This document shows positions 23,362 through 32,325 of a stretch of DNA of 64,000 nt, in pieces; position 1 is the first letter of the stretch; each line of letters begins with the position of its first letter. The DNA is taken from positions 496,001-560,000 of the forward strand of contig JAEWDM010000022.1 of assembly GCA_023390115.1 (NCBI GenBank), given 5' to 3'. Under the pieces are notes generated by a model. The model worked only from the letters and a program-made list of their open reading frames with translations, was not told where the DNA came from and did no database searches. The stretch is from Bacillota bacterium (GTDB lineage Bacteria; Bacillota; Clostridia; Acetivibrionales; DSM-27016). The translations under genes were made by a program, and so were the position numbers.

Positions 23362-23644
23362 AAATAAACAAGCTATTAAAGAGGCTTTGAAGAAGGTTAA
23401 CAAAGCAGTCTGGTCGGCGCTGCCGTGGGTTTTTATGACTATCGGGCTGACCTGCTGGCTCATGCTTCCGCTCCTGTACGCCAACGAAAGTGCGGAACTG
23501 GAAGCCCAAATCGCGGCTCTCGAAGCTGAGAACGCAATGTATGAATCGGAAAATGCCCGCCTTGACGAAGAAATTAAATGGCTACGTTCTCTTATCGAAC
23601 GCGTGGTTTTGGAGGATGACGGTAATGGACAGATACAACCATGA
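23351..23644 (+). CDS. Small membrane protein with a coiled coil
   Basis: 97 residues: a short basic N terminus, one hydrophobic helix (WVFMTIGLTCWLMLPLLY, about residues 27-44) and a heptad-rich tail (LEAQIAALEAENAMYESENA) that should form a leucine-zipper coiled coil. It overlaps the antirepressor stop. The layout (one membrane anchor plus coiled coil) recalls small phage or ICE membrane proteins; no function can be assigned. Confidence 0.65.
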   Translation: MMIENKQAIKEALKKVNKAVWSALPWVFMTIGLTCWLMLPLLYANESAELEAQIAALEAENAMYESENARLDEEIKWLRSLIERVVLEDDGNGQIQP

Positions 23645-23843
23645 GGGTTACCCCGATCCGACCGCTTATGAGGCACTTTCCAAATGTACGGCGGGCTGAA
23701 AAGTATATAAAACCGTACCTCCCGCTCGTCTACATCGCTTCGCCGTTCGCAGGAGATACGGAACGTAACATTGAGCGGGCGCGGGACTATTGCAGGTTCG
23801 CAGTCGGCAAGGGATATATTTCCCTTTTCCCGCTCTCTCCGTA
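23625..23843 (+). pseudogene. Frameshifted, truncated DUF4406 (nucleoside deoxyribosyltransferase-like) gene
   Basis: The frame opened by ATG at 23625 reads YNHEGYPDPTAYEALS and stops near 23692. The normal continuation (VYIASPFAGDTERNIERA, then DYCRFAVGKGYI) is in another frame and ends at 23843, after SLFPLSP. Intact relatives join these parts and go on to a second half that is missing here. So the gene has one frameshift near 23680 and has lost its 3' part, probably where the rightward element was cut off next to the cargo genes. Confidence 0.75.
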
Positions 23844-23869
23844 ATAGTAATGATGTTCCGTTCCGTTAA

Positions 23870-24409
23870 TCACAGCGCCGTGCCTTTCGCCGGTATGAAC
23901 AGTCCGGAGATATCCACGCCTTCCAGCTCAAGCAGTTGAATTCTTTTGCCGATGCCTCCGGCATAGCCTGTCAGGCTTCCGTTTGATCCGACTACCCGGT
24001 GGCAGGGGATAATAATGGAGATAGGATTATGCGCCACGGCCCCACCGACAGCCTGACCCGACATGCTTGGCCTGTTCATTCTGGCCGCGGCCTCTTTTGC
24101 AATCTGGCCGTAAGTTGTGATCTCGCCATAGGGAATCCGGCATAAGATATCCCATACAGCCTGACGGAATGGTTCGCCGATTGGCGCTAAGGGAATGTCG
24201 GAGATTGCAGGCTGCTTGCCCGCGAAATACCTGTCCAGCCACTCCTTTGCGGCGGAAAACACTGGTAGATCATCGCTTTGCGTCATAGCCTCCAGTAAGG
24301 TGCCGCCGAAGTATTTTTGTCCCTCCATCCACAGGCCGACAAGACTTTCGCCATCGCTTCCAAGTGTAATCGGTCCCACAGGCGATAAATAGTTCGTCGA
24401 ATAAACCAT
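23870..24409 (-). CDS. ogt: Methylated-DNA--protein-cysteine methyltransferase
   Basis: 179 residues with the alkyl-acceptor motif IIIPCHRVVGSNGSLTGYAG (Cys about residue 139) and the DNA-binding helix region FRQAVWDILCRIPYGEITTY. It removes O6-alkyl groups from guanine by a one-time transfer to its own cysteine. It is the last gene of a leftward group (two nitroreductases, DUF1697, DUF2461, a small protein, ogt) with short spacing. Confidence 0.95.
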   Translation of the reverse strand: MVYSTNYLSPVGPITLGSDGESLVGLWMEGQKYFGGTLLEAMTQSDDLPVFSAAKEWLDRYFAGKQPAISDIPLAPIGEPFRQAVWDILCRIPYGEITTYGQIAKEAAARMNRPSMSGQAVGGAVAHNPISIIIPCHRVVGSNGSLTGYAGGIGKRIQLLELEGVDISGLFIPAKGTAL

Positions 24410-24412
24410 ATC

Positions 24413-24598
24413 TTAACCTCCTTGCAATGCGTTTGTGATCAATGACGCCGATATACGGAGCGCTTTGATCCTGTTTTTGAGCAGCGTACACTGAGGGGTG
24501 CCCTGCGTTAGCTTTGCCTGCGCTTTTTCGCACTTGCTGATCAGTGAAGTTATGGCCCGAAGCGCCTCCGTTAAGTCTTCTTTTGAGAAAGAATCCAT
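24413..24598 (-). CDS. Small conserved hypothetical protein
   Basis: 61 residues: FSKEDLTEALRAITSLISKC, then EKAQAKLTQGTPQCTLLKNR, ending in a helix. I recall similar short proteins beside clostridial genes, so it is probably real. It is fully helical and has no known function. It lies 3 bases before ogt and 21 bases after the DUF2461 gene, inside the operon. Confidence 0.6.
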   Translation of the reverse strand: MDSFSKEDLTEALRAITSLISKCEKAQAKLTQGTPQCTLLKNRIKALRISASLITNALQGG

Positions 24599-24619
24599 AA
24601 AAACCTCCCGATATTTGTT

Positions 24620-25303
24620 TTAGCCGATTTGTGGAGCGGGGTCGGCATCCAATGTAACAAAGTAGTCGTATAACGGCATCAGGAATGCAAAACCGCCCGC
24701 AAGGCGGTCAGCTAATTCCGGTGAAAAAAGCTCCGTACCATTCTGCTGATGATGGATCAATGAAAAGGATTTTTTATTGTACCATACGGCTGTCTTAGGG
24801 GTGGGCGCCGTCTTTTTCCTTACATACTCGGGGCCATCCAAAACAAATTCCTCCTGCTTTGCCAAAGGCGCGATAAGCTTTTCAAATTGCTTCGGCGCTT
24901 TGTCAATGCGCGCCCGGAGCTTTGCCACGGTGATTGGCTTTGCCTGATAATAGCCCAGGCCGTAGCTCCAGCTTTCAGGTTCCAGCTCAAACCAGAATAC
25001 CGGGGTGGAAATCCACTCCTCGCTGGGCCATTCAATGGAAAACCACAAATGATCCCTGTACGGGCCGTCGCCGCGCAGGCGCCTGGCGTCCTTGTAAATG
25101 CGCGCAACCTTGTGAATAAAACCGTGGTCGCCGTATTGAACAGTAATCCGTTCAAACACCTCACGCCCTAACTCCTTCATGGGATAGAGAAAATCGCTCC
25201 GATACTCGTTTTTGTGCTCTTCGAACCAAGGTTTTCGGTTGTTGAAGCGGAGATTCCACATAAAGTCAATGGTGCGGGGAGAAAATCCTTCAAACATGTT
25301 CAT
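24620..25303 (-). CDS. DUF2461 family protein
   Basis: About 227 residues. Family features: MFEGFSPRTIDFMWNLR at the start, then PWFEEHKNEY, VARIYKDARRL and GPYRDHLWFSI. DUF2461 proteins are widespread and uncharacterised. The start region overlaps the end of the DUF1697 gene; I took the ATG at 25303, and the family start could also be the ATG at 25297. Together with DUF1697 it forms a pair common in clostridial genomes. Confidence 0.88.
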   Translation of the reverse strand: MNMFEGFSPRTIDFMWNLRFNNRKPWFEEHKNEYRSDFLYPMKELGREVFERITVQYGDHGFIHKVARIYKDARRLRGDGPYRDHLWFSIEWPSEEWISTPVFWFELEPESWSYGLGYYQAKPITVAKLRARIDKAPKQFEKLIAPLAKQEEFVLDGPEYVRKKTAPTPKTAVWYNKKSFSLIHHQQNGTELFSPELADRLAGGFAFLMPLYDYFVTLDADPAPQIG

Positions 25304-25859
25304 CACCCTTATCTCTCATCATAGCATACAATTGATTGACAGTTTTCCAGTTACGCGCCGTGGCCGAATCAAACACCTTTGCAATACGGGCCGCGAGCTT
25401 TGAATTGCGTATGCTCTGCCAGTAAAGGAGATACAGCTCTCTATTTCCTGTCCGCAGGATATCTTCGCCGGCACACTCTCTGCATATTGCATCGATTTGA
25501 GCCTGCTCCGGCGTATGATTTAAAAAATAAACATAAAGGTGCTCAACCTGAGGATCGGCGGTCCGGGCCGTTGCTATTTCAGACGCCGTGAACGGAAGCT
25601 GCTCAATCATGCGCTGCATTTCGTCTTCACTCCGTATCAGCACGGCACTTTCAAAGCCAAAGCGGTCAATAAAACCGGTTCTGATCGTCTCGTGCAAAAC
25701 GGCTTCGCCAAGCGCGGTTTCTAAGACGGCATTGCCGCTTTGGATATAAGTCTTCACCTTATAGAGGCCCAAATCACAAAGGAATTGTTTTAAATCGTCC
25801 ATCCTGACGGTGTTTTTTCCGACGACGTTAATCCCTTTCAAAAGCACGGCATATCTCAT
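25290..25859 (-). CDS. DUF1697 family protein
   Basis: 189 residues: MRYAVLLKGINVVGKNTVRM at the start, then YIQSGNAVLE and TARNWKTVNQLYAMM at the end, the hallmarks of DUF1697. The function is unknown. AAGGAG lies 7 bases before the ATG at 25859. It overlaps the DUF2461 gene, so the two are co-translated. Confidence 0.9.
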   Translation of the reverse strand: MRYAVLLKGINVVGKNTVRMDDLKQFLCDLGLYKVKTYIQSGNAVLETALGEAVLHETIRTGFIDRFGFESAVLIRSEDEMQRMIEQLPFTASEIATARTADPQVEHLYVYFLNHTPEQAQIDAICRECAGEDILRTGNRELYLLYWQSIRNSKLAARIAKVFDSATARNWKTVNQLYAMMRDKGDEHV

Positions 25860-25878
25860 AAGCATTCTCCTTCTTTCA

Positions 25879-26442
25879 TCATCCTATGAACGAAATTTTA
25901 TCCTTGTCCGGCTCATGGGGCGGTTTGGCGGTGTTTGCGTATCCCAACAAAACCGAGCAGCCAAAGGCATAGCCGTCAGGGAAGTCCAACCGCTTACTGA
26001 ATTCTTCCGCACGGAGGCCGCTGGCGAACGCAAGTCCCGTAAATCCGCACATAATGTTGGCTATCCCCAGCGAGGTTGCGGCCAGCGTAATATTCTGGCA
26101 CAAAATACCGCAGTCGATCAGTGCGGGGCCGTATTGTGTCGGATCAATCGGGACGAGGATCATACAGGGCGCGCCATAAAACAGCCTGCCGCCGCGCTCC
26201 ATGATCCTGTTGTAAGAGGACTTGTCCTCCATATTCGCAAGATAGTTCATCCCTTCAGATTCCATGTCCCGCATCAGCGTTTGGTCTTTTACAACGATCA
26301 CCCGCCATGCCTGACGGTTCATCCCGCTTGGAGCCTGTATGGCCGCTCCGGCAATTGCCTGAAGGATTTCATCGGATGGCATTTCGCTTTTAAAATCACG
26401 GCAGGAATACCGTTTTGCGATCACATTTAACGTTTCATTCAT
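25879..26442 (-). CDS. Nitroreductase family protein
   Basis: 187 residues with FMN-binding features: RYSCRDFKSEMPSDEILQAI near the start (the Arg-Ser/Cys-Arg phosphate-binding motif) and GAAIQAPSGMNRQAWRVIVV. FMN-dependent oxidoreductases of this family reduce nitro compounds or quinones with NAD(P)H. I took the ATG at 26442, with AAAGGAGC about 8 bases upstream, because the family starts there; the longer frame to 26547 adds an unrelated tail. It is adjacent to a second, divergent nitroreductase. Confidence 0.9.
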   Translation of the reverse strand: MNETLNVIAKRYSCRDFKSEMPSDEILQAIAGAAIQAPSGMNRQAWRVIVVKDQTLMRDMESEGMNYLANMEDKSSYNRIMERGGRLFYGAPCMILVPIDPTQYGPALIDCGILCQNITLAATSLGIANIMCGFTGLAFASGLRAEEFSKRLDFPDGYAFGCSVLLGYANTAKPPHEPDKDKISFIG

Positions 26443-26464
26443 GTTATCTGCTCCTTTGCTTCTC

Positions 26465-27157
26465 TCATTCGTAAATAATTTCAATTTCAAAATCCTTACC
26501 GGACGTTTTGGGCGTGATGGATTTGATTTCCCTGCCCTCGTGTTCAAGGGTGGTCACAAGGTGGCGCATTATAATGCCCATATCGATTTTACTCATTTTT
26601 GGTTTCAACAACATTTGCGTAAGGCCGCGTCCGAAATATCGCACGGTGACATGACCGTCCTCGAAAAACAGCTTCCAGGGCTGGGAGTTGCATGCCGACG
26701 GAGCCAGACGCACGGCCTGTACAATACTATTGTCTGAATTACTAATTTCAATTATGGATAGGCGATTAAACTCCTGTGCGCTTGCTCTGAAGGGCACGGT
26801 GCTTTGCCCAAAGGCAAGCATAATGCAAAAGTCAGACTCTTTTTCCTTCTGTTTCCCGAACCCAAGCCATAGGCTGCCAAGTCCCAAGCTTTGAATATAC
26901 AGATCTGCTCTTTCCAACACATACCCCACATTGGCGTATTCCGCATCGCCCGGATTGCAAAAGCTCATAATATAATGCGGCGCGGAAGCGCCTTTTACCT
27001 TGTCCTCCGGAACTATCTCAAACCGCGCGTTTTGTCCCGGCAGCTGCTTGGTATTTGCGATAAACGCACGGATATCATCCAGTGTTTTTTCGTCCAGCGG
27101 CGTCATATCGTATTTTCTCACTGAGCGTCTTTTGAAAATGGTTTCATACAGTGTCAT
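26465..27157 (-). CDS. TM nitroreductase-like protein
   Basis: 230 residues. It begins MTLYETIFKRRSVRKYDMTP and has GSLWLGFG in the middle and LAPSACNSQPWKLFF, the second half of the nitroreductase fold. This is the long 'putative TM nitroreductase' form, with two similar halves. AAGGAGG is 7 bases before the ATG at 27157. It probably binds FMN; the substrate is unknown. It is the first gene of the leftward cargo group. Confidence 0.85.
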   Translation of the reverse strand: MTLYETIFKRRSVRKYDMTPLDEKTLDDIRAFIANTKQLPGQNARFEIVPEDKVKGASAPHYIMSFCNPGDAEYANVGYVLERADLYIQSLGLGSLWLGFGKQKEKESDFCIMLAFGQSTVPFRASAQEFNRLSIIEISNSDNSIVQAVRLAPSACNSQPWKLFFEDGHVTVRYFGRGLTQMLLKPKMSKIDMGIIMRHLVTTLEHEGREIKSITPKTSGKDFEIEIIYE

Positions 27158-27274
27158 AGAATGACCTCCTTGCATTAGATGGAATGAACAAATTTCTGTT
27201 TATCAGCATGTTTTATAAATAATCTAATCGACAAATTGGAATTTATGTGTCAGTCTGACAAAATGGAAATAATC

Positions 27275-28519
27275 TTATTCTTTAAGCCTCCATGGATTTC
27301 TATTTACAACATCAAGCACATCTACTCCGAATTTGCAATCCATAGCCTTATTCTCTAACGATGTTTGTTCTGTCCAATTGTGATCAAGCAAAACTCGCCA
27401 CTCTCCAGACTTTGGCGTGTCTGGATTCATACCAGTAATTTTGAATAAAATATCTGATTTGTTAGTCAGTTCTTTTTCGCGGAGTTCCTTGTTTAACACA
27501 AACATCCGGAAGTGCGGTCCAACTTTTTCCGATGTTTTCCAGACATAATGAAAATCAGAAAACATGAGTTGTTCCAACGAACTTGTGTAGACAATAACTG
27601 CAGTAATCCTTTCATATGCCTCTCTACAAATTGGTTCATCAAATGGAAGTTTGATTCCAACTTCAGGATGCGTGAGAATTCCGTTTACTTCATTTGTAAG
27701 CAAAGACCATGCCTCCAAGAAGCTATTTGACGGAAAATCGGAATAAGACCAATTAATATATAACAAGTTAAATTCGTTTTCTTTGGGCTTTTTGAACTTG
27801 TTGGTAGCACTATTGATGAACTGAACCAATTTGGTTGCTCTAGGAAAAATGCAGTTCGTATTATTCGCTCTACATAATGCTTGTATCTCAGCCCTCCCTG
27901 TATCAGATAACAAGCTAGTTGGAATAGCCGTCCTGGTTCTTGCCTCATTAATTACTGGAAACTTGGGCGTTTTAACCTCAATATTGACCTCAATTTCAAT
28001 CTGATCAAGACAACAAATATTGGGCAATGATAATACAAATTTAGCTTCTGGGTTCGATCCGTTTATACCAATCGGCGGCTCGTATATAGCATTATTCCAT
28101 TTGCATCTGCGACAATAAAAGCTCAAAATCTCAATTTCTGATAGCGCTTGAAAGAATTTATCTCTATCATATTTTCGTTTGCCTGCAGATAATTGATACT
28201 CAATAAACCGCTTTATATTTTTTTCTCCAAATGTCATGCTCATCGTGAGCAGCAGGGAAGATAAATTAACAACAAAATTTAATGAAAATTTATTAAAATC
28301 AATCTTTCCATCTTGGCTTATAGGTGAATAGATCGAAGTTGTATTGTTGTTTAGCAGTTGTGATTTCCATTCTATATCGTCAACTTTGTTTTCAATGGCT
28401 CTAATCAAGAAGTGGCTATTAGAGTATTCATCAAGCCACCCCTCCGTCCAAGCCTTCTTGATAAATCCAGACAAATCAAGTGCAGCCATAGGAAATGGAT
28501 TATCGCTTCTTTTTTTCAT
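27275..28519 (-). CDS. Orphan protein with a possible nuclease-like EVK motif
   Basis: 414 residues, family not recognised. It has few charged runs, a CRRCKW cysteine pair near residue 140, and a beta-rich centre with DQIEIEVNIEVKTPKF (about residue 180). An E-x-K after a hydrophobic strand is how many PD-(D/E)XK nucleases look, and NPEAKFVLSL just before could supply the acidic residue. That is only a hint. The gene is AT-rich compared with its neighbours, has no obvious ribosome site, and stands alone between the nitroreductases and an AAA ATPase. It looks like recent transfer. Confidence 0.6.
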   Translation of the reverse strand: MKKRSDNPFPMAALDLSGFIKKAWTEGWLDEYSNSHFLIRAIENKVDDIEWKSQLLNNNTTSIYSPISQDGKIDFNKFSLNFVVNLSSLLLTMSMTFGEKNIKRFIEYQLSAGKRKYDRDKFFQALSEIEILSFYCRRCKWNNAIYEPPIGINGSNPEAKFVLSLPNICCLDQIEIEVNIEVKTPKFPVINEARTRTAIPTSLLSDTGRAEIQALCRANNTNCIFPRATKLVQFINSATNKFKKPKENEFNLLYINWSYSDFPSNSFLEAWSLLTNEVNGILTHPEVGIKLPFDEPICREAYERITAVIVYTSSLEQLMFSDFHYVWKTSEKVGPHFRMFVLNKELREKELTNKSDILFKITGMNPDTPKSGEWRVLLDHNWTEQTSLENKAMDCKFGVDVLDVVNRNPWRLKE

Positions 28520-28612
28520 TTGGTTTCAACTCCACAAATTCTGATTTATTGCTCTCTTGGACTATATAAATAATCTGAAACTCTATTAAAAATATAAACT
28601 ATGACGGTCTAT

Positions 28613-29905
28613 TCAGATTATCATTTCAATCGCGTACAGCGGTAAATTCAGCAGCCAATCCTCACGCCTATAATCCGACATGGATGTACGGATGGATACC
28701 TCAGGTTGAAACTTCTCATAATAGGTTTTAAGGCTCTTTGCCTTTAAATTTGTTTCAGCCTTTACCTCAATGGGAATAACCGTATTGCCGTTATCCACAA
28801 CAAAGTCGATTTCCGCGCCGCCACGGTCGTTTGTCCAGTAGTAGGTTTCCAGTTCTTTGACCGTTTTCAATTGCTGCATCACATATTGCTCGGTCAGCGC
28901 GCCTTTAAATTCCTTGAAAAGCGCATTGCCGTCCAAAAGTGTACTTTGTTTCAGGCGTACCATACAGGAAAGCAAGCCAACATCAAGCAAAAATAGTTTA
29001 AAGGATTTTAAATCCTCATAGGCTTTGAGCGGCAGATTCGGCGCGTTGACCCGGTGAACCTTGTGAACAAGGCCGCAATCGGTCAGCCAGAGCATAGCCT
29101 GTTCGTATTCCTTCGCGCGCGCGCCCTCTTTAATCAGCCCGTAAATAAATTTCTTGTTCTCCTTTGTAAGCTGGGCGGGGATGCTGTTCCAGAGCATTCG
29201 GATTCGCGGAACAACGTCGTGGGGCGCATGTTTGGAAAAATCCTGCTCGTAAGCGTCAAGAATGCGCTGCTGTATGTTCCGCACTTCGGTAAAATCTTTA
29301 TTCTCTGAAAAGCTATAGACGACTTCCGGCATACCGCCCACATAATAGTAATATTTGAGCATATCGATATAAGTTTGCTTAAACGTCGTCGCCATTTCTA
29401 AATCATTCTTTTGAAGAAGCTCTACATACTGTTCGTTACCCATTGCGGTAAGAAACTCCGTAAAGCTCAAAGGATATAAATCCAAAAACTCCACCTTGCC
29501 CACCGGGAAGGAAGTACCCTGATGCAAGGCAACCCCCAAAAGCGAACCGGCACATACAATCTGATATTCGGGCGCATTTTCGTTAAAGTATTTCAGGGAA
29601 GTCAATGCTTTGGGGACCTCTTGAATTTCATCGAATATTAGTAAGGTATCGGCAGGATCGATTTTTTGACCGGAATAAAGCTCCAAACCGATGATAATAC
29701 GCCCTACATCCAAATCGGAGGAAAACAGTTCCATCATACGCTGGTTATTATCAAAGCTGATGTATACTGTTTTGTTGAAGGCAACACGGCCAAACTCCCT
29801 CATAAGCCAGGTTTTTCCCACCTGCCTTGCGCCACGGATAATGAGCGGTTTTTTATTCTGCCTTGCCTTCCATTTATGCAGTTCTTCTATTGCTGTTCTA
29901 TACAT
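28613..29905 (-). CDS. AAA ATPase with DUF4143 domain
   Basis: 430 residues. The AAA_14 part has Walker A (IRGARQVGKTWLMREFG) and Walker B (TLLIFDEIQEVPKALTSLKY), with a sensor-like CAGSLLGVAL. The C-terminal DUF4143 (YYWTNDRGGAEIDFVV, then IPIEVKAE) has the PD-(D/E)XK-like fold, with D and E-x-K residues present. Proteins of this class are common, often in accessory DNA; they may bind DNA or RNA ends, but no role is settled. Full length, own gene. Confidence 0.9.
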   Translation of the reverse strand: MYRTAIEELHKWKARQNKKPLIIRGARQVGKTWLMREFGRVAFNKTVYISFDNNQRMMELFSSDLDVGRIIIGLELYSGQKIDPADTLLIFDEIQEVPKALTSLKYFNENAPEYQIVCAGSLLGVALHQGTSFPVGKVEFLDLYPLSFTEFLTAMGNEQYVELLQKNDLEMATTFKQTYIDMLKYYYYVGGMPEVVYSFSENKDFTEVRNIQQRILDAYEQDFSKHAPHDVVPRIRMLWNSIPAQLTKENKKFIYGLIKEGARAKEYEQAMLWLTDCGLVHKVHRVNAPNLPLKAYEDLKSFKLFLLDVGLLSCMVRLKQSTLLDGNALFKEFKGALTEQYVMQQLKTVKELETYYWTNDRGGAEIDFVVDNGNTVIPIEVKAETNLKAKSLKTYYEKFQPEVSIRTSMSDYRREDWLLNLPLYAIEMII

Positions 29906-29969
29906 GGTACATCACCTCGCAATATAAGTATACCCCGCTTTAACAAAAAATGCAACGATATTTGAATAT

Positions 29970-30062
29970 TTATTTACATTTTTTACGCCGAACTTTGATT
30001 GCGAGGTGATCGTAAATGGATTTTGTGCCAAATTCCGGATTGGGAATGTATTGTTTTTTCAT
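29970..30062 (-). CDS. Possible 30-residue peptide
   Basis: MKKQYIPNPEFGTKSIYDHL followed by a short basic tail. AAAGGA lies about 10 bases before the ATG. It resembles small conserved peptides of ICEs, but it is short and could be the remnant of a longer gene. The rest of the interval 29906-30203 holds nothing else I can support. Confidence 0.35.
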   Translation of the reverse strand: MKKQYIPNPEFGTKSIYDHLAIKVRRKKCK

Positions 30063-30203
30063 CACGGTTCAATTCCTTTATCTTTTATTTGTAAACAAAA
30101 CTCCTTTCGTGTCAGTTTGAAAAACTCTGCACTCATCATGCCCATTGATTGCTAATCCTTTTTTATCATAGCCGCGCACAAGGTCGGATGCAAATCCAAA
30201 TGG

Positions 30204-31790
30204 CTAGTCAACAAGCCCCTCGACAAAATCCTCAAATCGGGGATTCAATTCAATTAATATCTCATAATTGACCCTAAGCTCGACACGGCGGATCAATTGG
30301 GATAACATCATTTTCTTTGCTTCCATGGAGGCATTGCGATACTCATTTTGGATATCCAGGTATTTGCCGCACCGATATTGAATCTCTCGGCGAAGGTTGT
30401 CAGAATCCGCTAATTCTTCCTCGACTTGGGCCCGCTCTACTCTTAAAGTGGAGACTTTCTTACTACTGCTTTCTTCCATACAGTTCAAAACTTCTATGGA
30501 GAATTTGGAGTTCCCAACCAAAGAGGCCGTCATTTCGGCATGAATCGCGCTCATCTCATTTTCAGCAATGGCCAACCGCTCCGCGATTGTTTTGCATCTG
30601 TCCTGAATATCGGCTATACTGACCTGATATTTGGCCTCAGCGATCTGCTCCACCGAATATGCGGACAGCTTATCCAAGAGAGCCAAAATTACCGTTTCAA
30701 AAATTGTATCTATTCTGGAGGAAACATAGGTAAGCGGACCATCACATTGGCATGGGAAGCCGCCCATACTACGGTTACAGCGATAACGATAGTACTGTTT
30801 GGAGTTCACCGTGCCATCTTTACGGACATGGGTATGCTGGCTCAGACTGCCGTTCATTCGCGCACCGCAATGGCCGCAAAATAGAAAGCCGCTGAGAAGC
30901 ATTGTTCCTCTGGTACTGCGGGGGACTGTTTTTTCAGTAGCGTTATGGTCCTTGTTTCTGATCTGACGAATCTCCTTCGCTGCGGCAAAAATTTCTGCAT
31001 CTATTATCTGCAGATGTTTCAGCACACTGGATTCAATATTCCCTTTGCTCAGCACGCCGGTATAAAGCCGATTTTTCAAAATGTTGCTGATACTGGCCTG
31101 ATTCCAGGGCTTTTGCTTTCTGGTCAGGATCTGCTGCTGGTTTAAGTAGTTTGCAATCCGTTGAGGGCCGTAACCCTCTCTTACCGCTTTGTCAAAGATC
31201 AGCCGGACAATTTTGGCCTCATGTTCACTAATCTGCAGCTCACAGGTCGGCATATTCTTCTTGTTTAAGCGTTCTCCCCGTACAAGGTCATAACCATATG
31301 CATTGTAACCACCGGTGAAAAAACCTTCCTCGGTCAATTGACGAATGCGTGTCCGAGTACGTTCCGAAATCTTTTCACTTTCCCCGGAGGCCTGCCAATA
31401 GCGGATATAATTGGTCAGCTTATCGACATGGTTATCAAACCGCTGCTCGCCTTCGCACACGCTCCAGACAGAGACACCGTTGTTGACCAAATATTCCACT
31501 ACAAAGGGCGTCTCGTCGTCACGGCGGCCGATCCGGTCAAACATAAAGACCAGGAGTATATCAAACTTTCTGAGATAAGCGTCCTCTCGGATGGCTTGAA
31601 GGGCGTCTCGATCTTTTAAGGCCAATTTATAACCCGATACCCCGTTCTCCATAAATTCCCGCACAATTTCCCATCCCTGCTTTTCTGCAAATGCACGGCA
31701 AGCGGTTTTCTGCATGGGGATGTCGTTTTCCTCGTTTTTATTTGCATTGGAAATACGATATAAACAATACACTCTGTTCATAATAGTCAT
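30204..31790 (-). CDS. Large serine recombinase (integrase)
   Basis: 528 residues. The resolvase catalytic domain opens with VYCLYRISNANKNEENDIPM, where the serine of RIS is the likely nucleophile. It is followed by VFMFDRIGRRDDETPFVVEY and SEKISERTRTRI. A recombinase domain comes next (RIANYLNQQQILTRKQKPW, ISNILKNRLYTGVL), then a zinc ribbon (FLFCGHCGARMNGS, YRYRCNRSMGGFPC) and a C-terminal coiled coil. It should catalyse site-specific integration and excision between attP and attB. Its ATG overlaps the stop of the small gene before it (ATGA). It is close to the truncated catalase gene at the right end of the element, the usual position of an integrase beside its attachment site. Confidence 0.93.
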   Translation of the reverse strand: MTIMNRVYCLYRISNANKNEENDIPMQKTACRAFAEKQGWEIVREFMENGVSGYKLALKDRDALQAIREDAYLRKFDILLVFMFDRIGRRDDETPFVVEYLVNNGVSVWSVCEGEQRFDNHVDKLTNYIRYWQASGESEKISERTRTRIRQLTEEGFFTGGYNAYGYDLVRGERLNKKNMPTCELQISEHEAKIVRLIFDKAVREGYGPQRIANYLNQQQILTRKQKPWNQASISNILKNRLYTGVLSKGNIESSVLKHLQIIDAEIFAAAKEIRQIRNKDHNATEKTVPRSTRGTMLLSGFLFCGHCGARMNGSLSQHTHVRKDGTVNSKQYYRYRCNRSMGGFPCQCDGPLTYVSSRIDTIFETVILALLDKLSAYSVEQIAEAKYQVSIADIQDRCKTIAERLAIAENEMSAIHAEMTASLVGNSKFSIEVLNCMEESSSKKVSTLRVERAQVEEELADSDNLRREIQYRCGKYLDIQNEYRNASMEAKKMMLSQLIRRVELRVNYEILIELNPRFEDFVEGLVD

Positions 31791-31990
31791 TCCTCTCCTG
31801 TTTTTTCAACTATAGCAGAAGTCTTGGCGCCTTCGGCGGCCCACGTCTCAAATAGAAAATGCCATAAACATTTCGATGGGTCTTCCGCTTGGAAATGAAG
31901 CTTAATGTTGCTCTCTCCAATAAGCACTTGGGCGGTGCCGGATTTCGGGTCATACGAAACCTTTGCCTTTTGAAGTTGTATATCATGCAT
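31787..31990 (-). CDS. Small protein coupled to the serine recombinase
   Basis: 67 residues: MHDIQLQKAKVSYDPKSGTA, then a beta-rich middle (VLIGESNIKLHF) and CLWHFLFETWAAEG. GAGGTAATGG lies before the ATG. It ends in a 4-base overlap with the integrase gene, so both are made together. Such small partners may be directionality factors, but I do not recognise the family. Confidence 0.6.
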   Translation of the reverse strand: MHDIQLQKAKVSYDPKSGTAQVLIGESNIKLHFQAEDPSKCLWHFLFETWAAEGAKTSAIVEKTGEE

Positions 31991-32325
31991 CGACCATTAC
32001 CTCCTCTATATTTTGACATATAAAAAACCGCCTTGACGGCGGCCCGGATTTCAATATTTAAGCATATTGATTCGCGTTTCATTATGTGTTTTGAATGCCA
32101 TTCACTTGGTAGCACGTATGAGCCACTTCAAAAGTGGAAACACAGGATAAAAGTTTAGGCAAGCAACGAGCTATATTCAGTTTTTATAGATTGATCAACG
32201 CCCTCACATCATACACCCTCCCTCCTTTCGGCACGGGCTTGTCCGTCACATCCCCACATAAAACAAGGCCCCTCCTTTCCGCCATTTTACCGGCGAACAG
32301 GAAGCGCCATTTTGATACCTCACAA
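31991..32325. other. Element end: presumed attachment-site region
   Basis: About 335 bases between the integrase operon and the start of catalase homology. It has no gene I can support. It holds the small hairpin at 32022-32042 and a direct repeat CGCCATTTT (about 32279 and 32307). It is the place to look for the attR/attL core of the serine recombinase. Confidence 0.45.
32022..32042 (-). terminator. Weak hairpin terminator near the element end
   Basis: CCGCC (32028-32032) pairs with GGCGG (32038-32042) around TTGAC, followed on the minus strand by six T (32022-32027). It would shield the integrase operon from leftward transcription entering from the chromosome. The stem is only 5 bp. Confidence 0.4.

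Noticed and set aside
32134..32325. 5' extension of the catalase frame to an ATG at 32134
   Set aside because: The extra 64 codons do not resemble the catalase N terminus and are probably element-end sequence that happens to be open.
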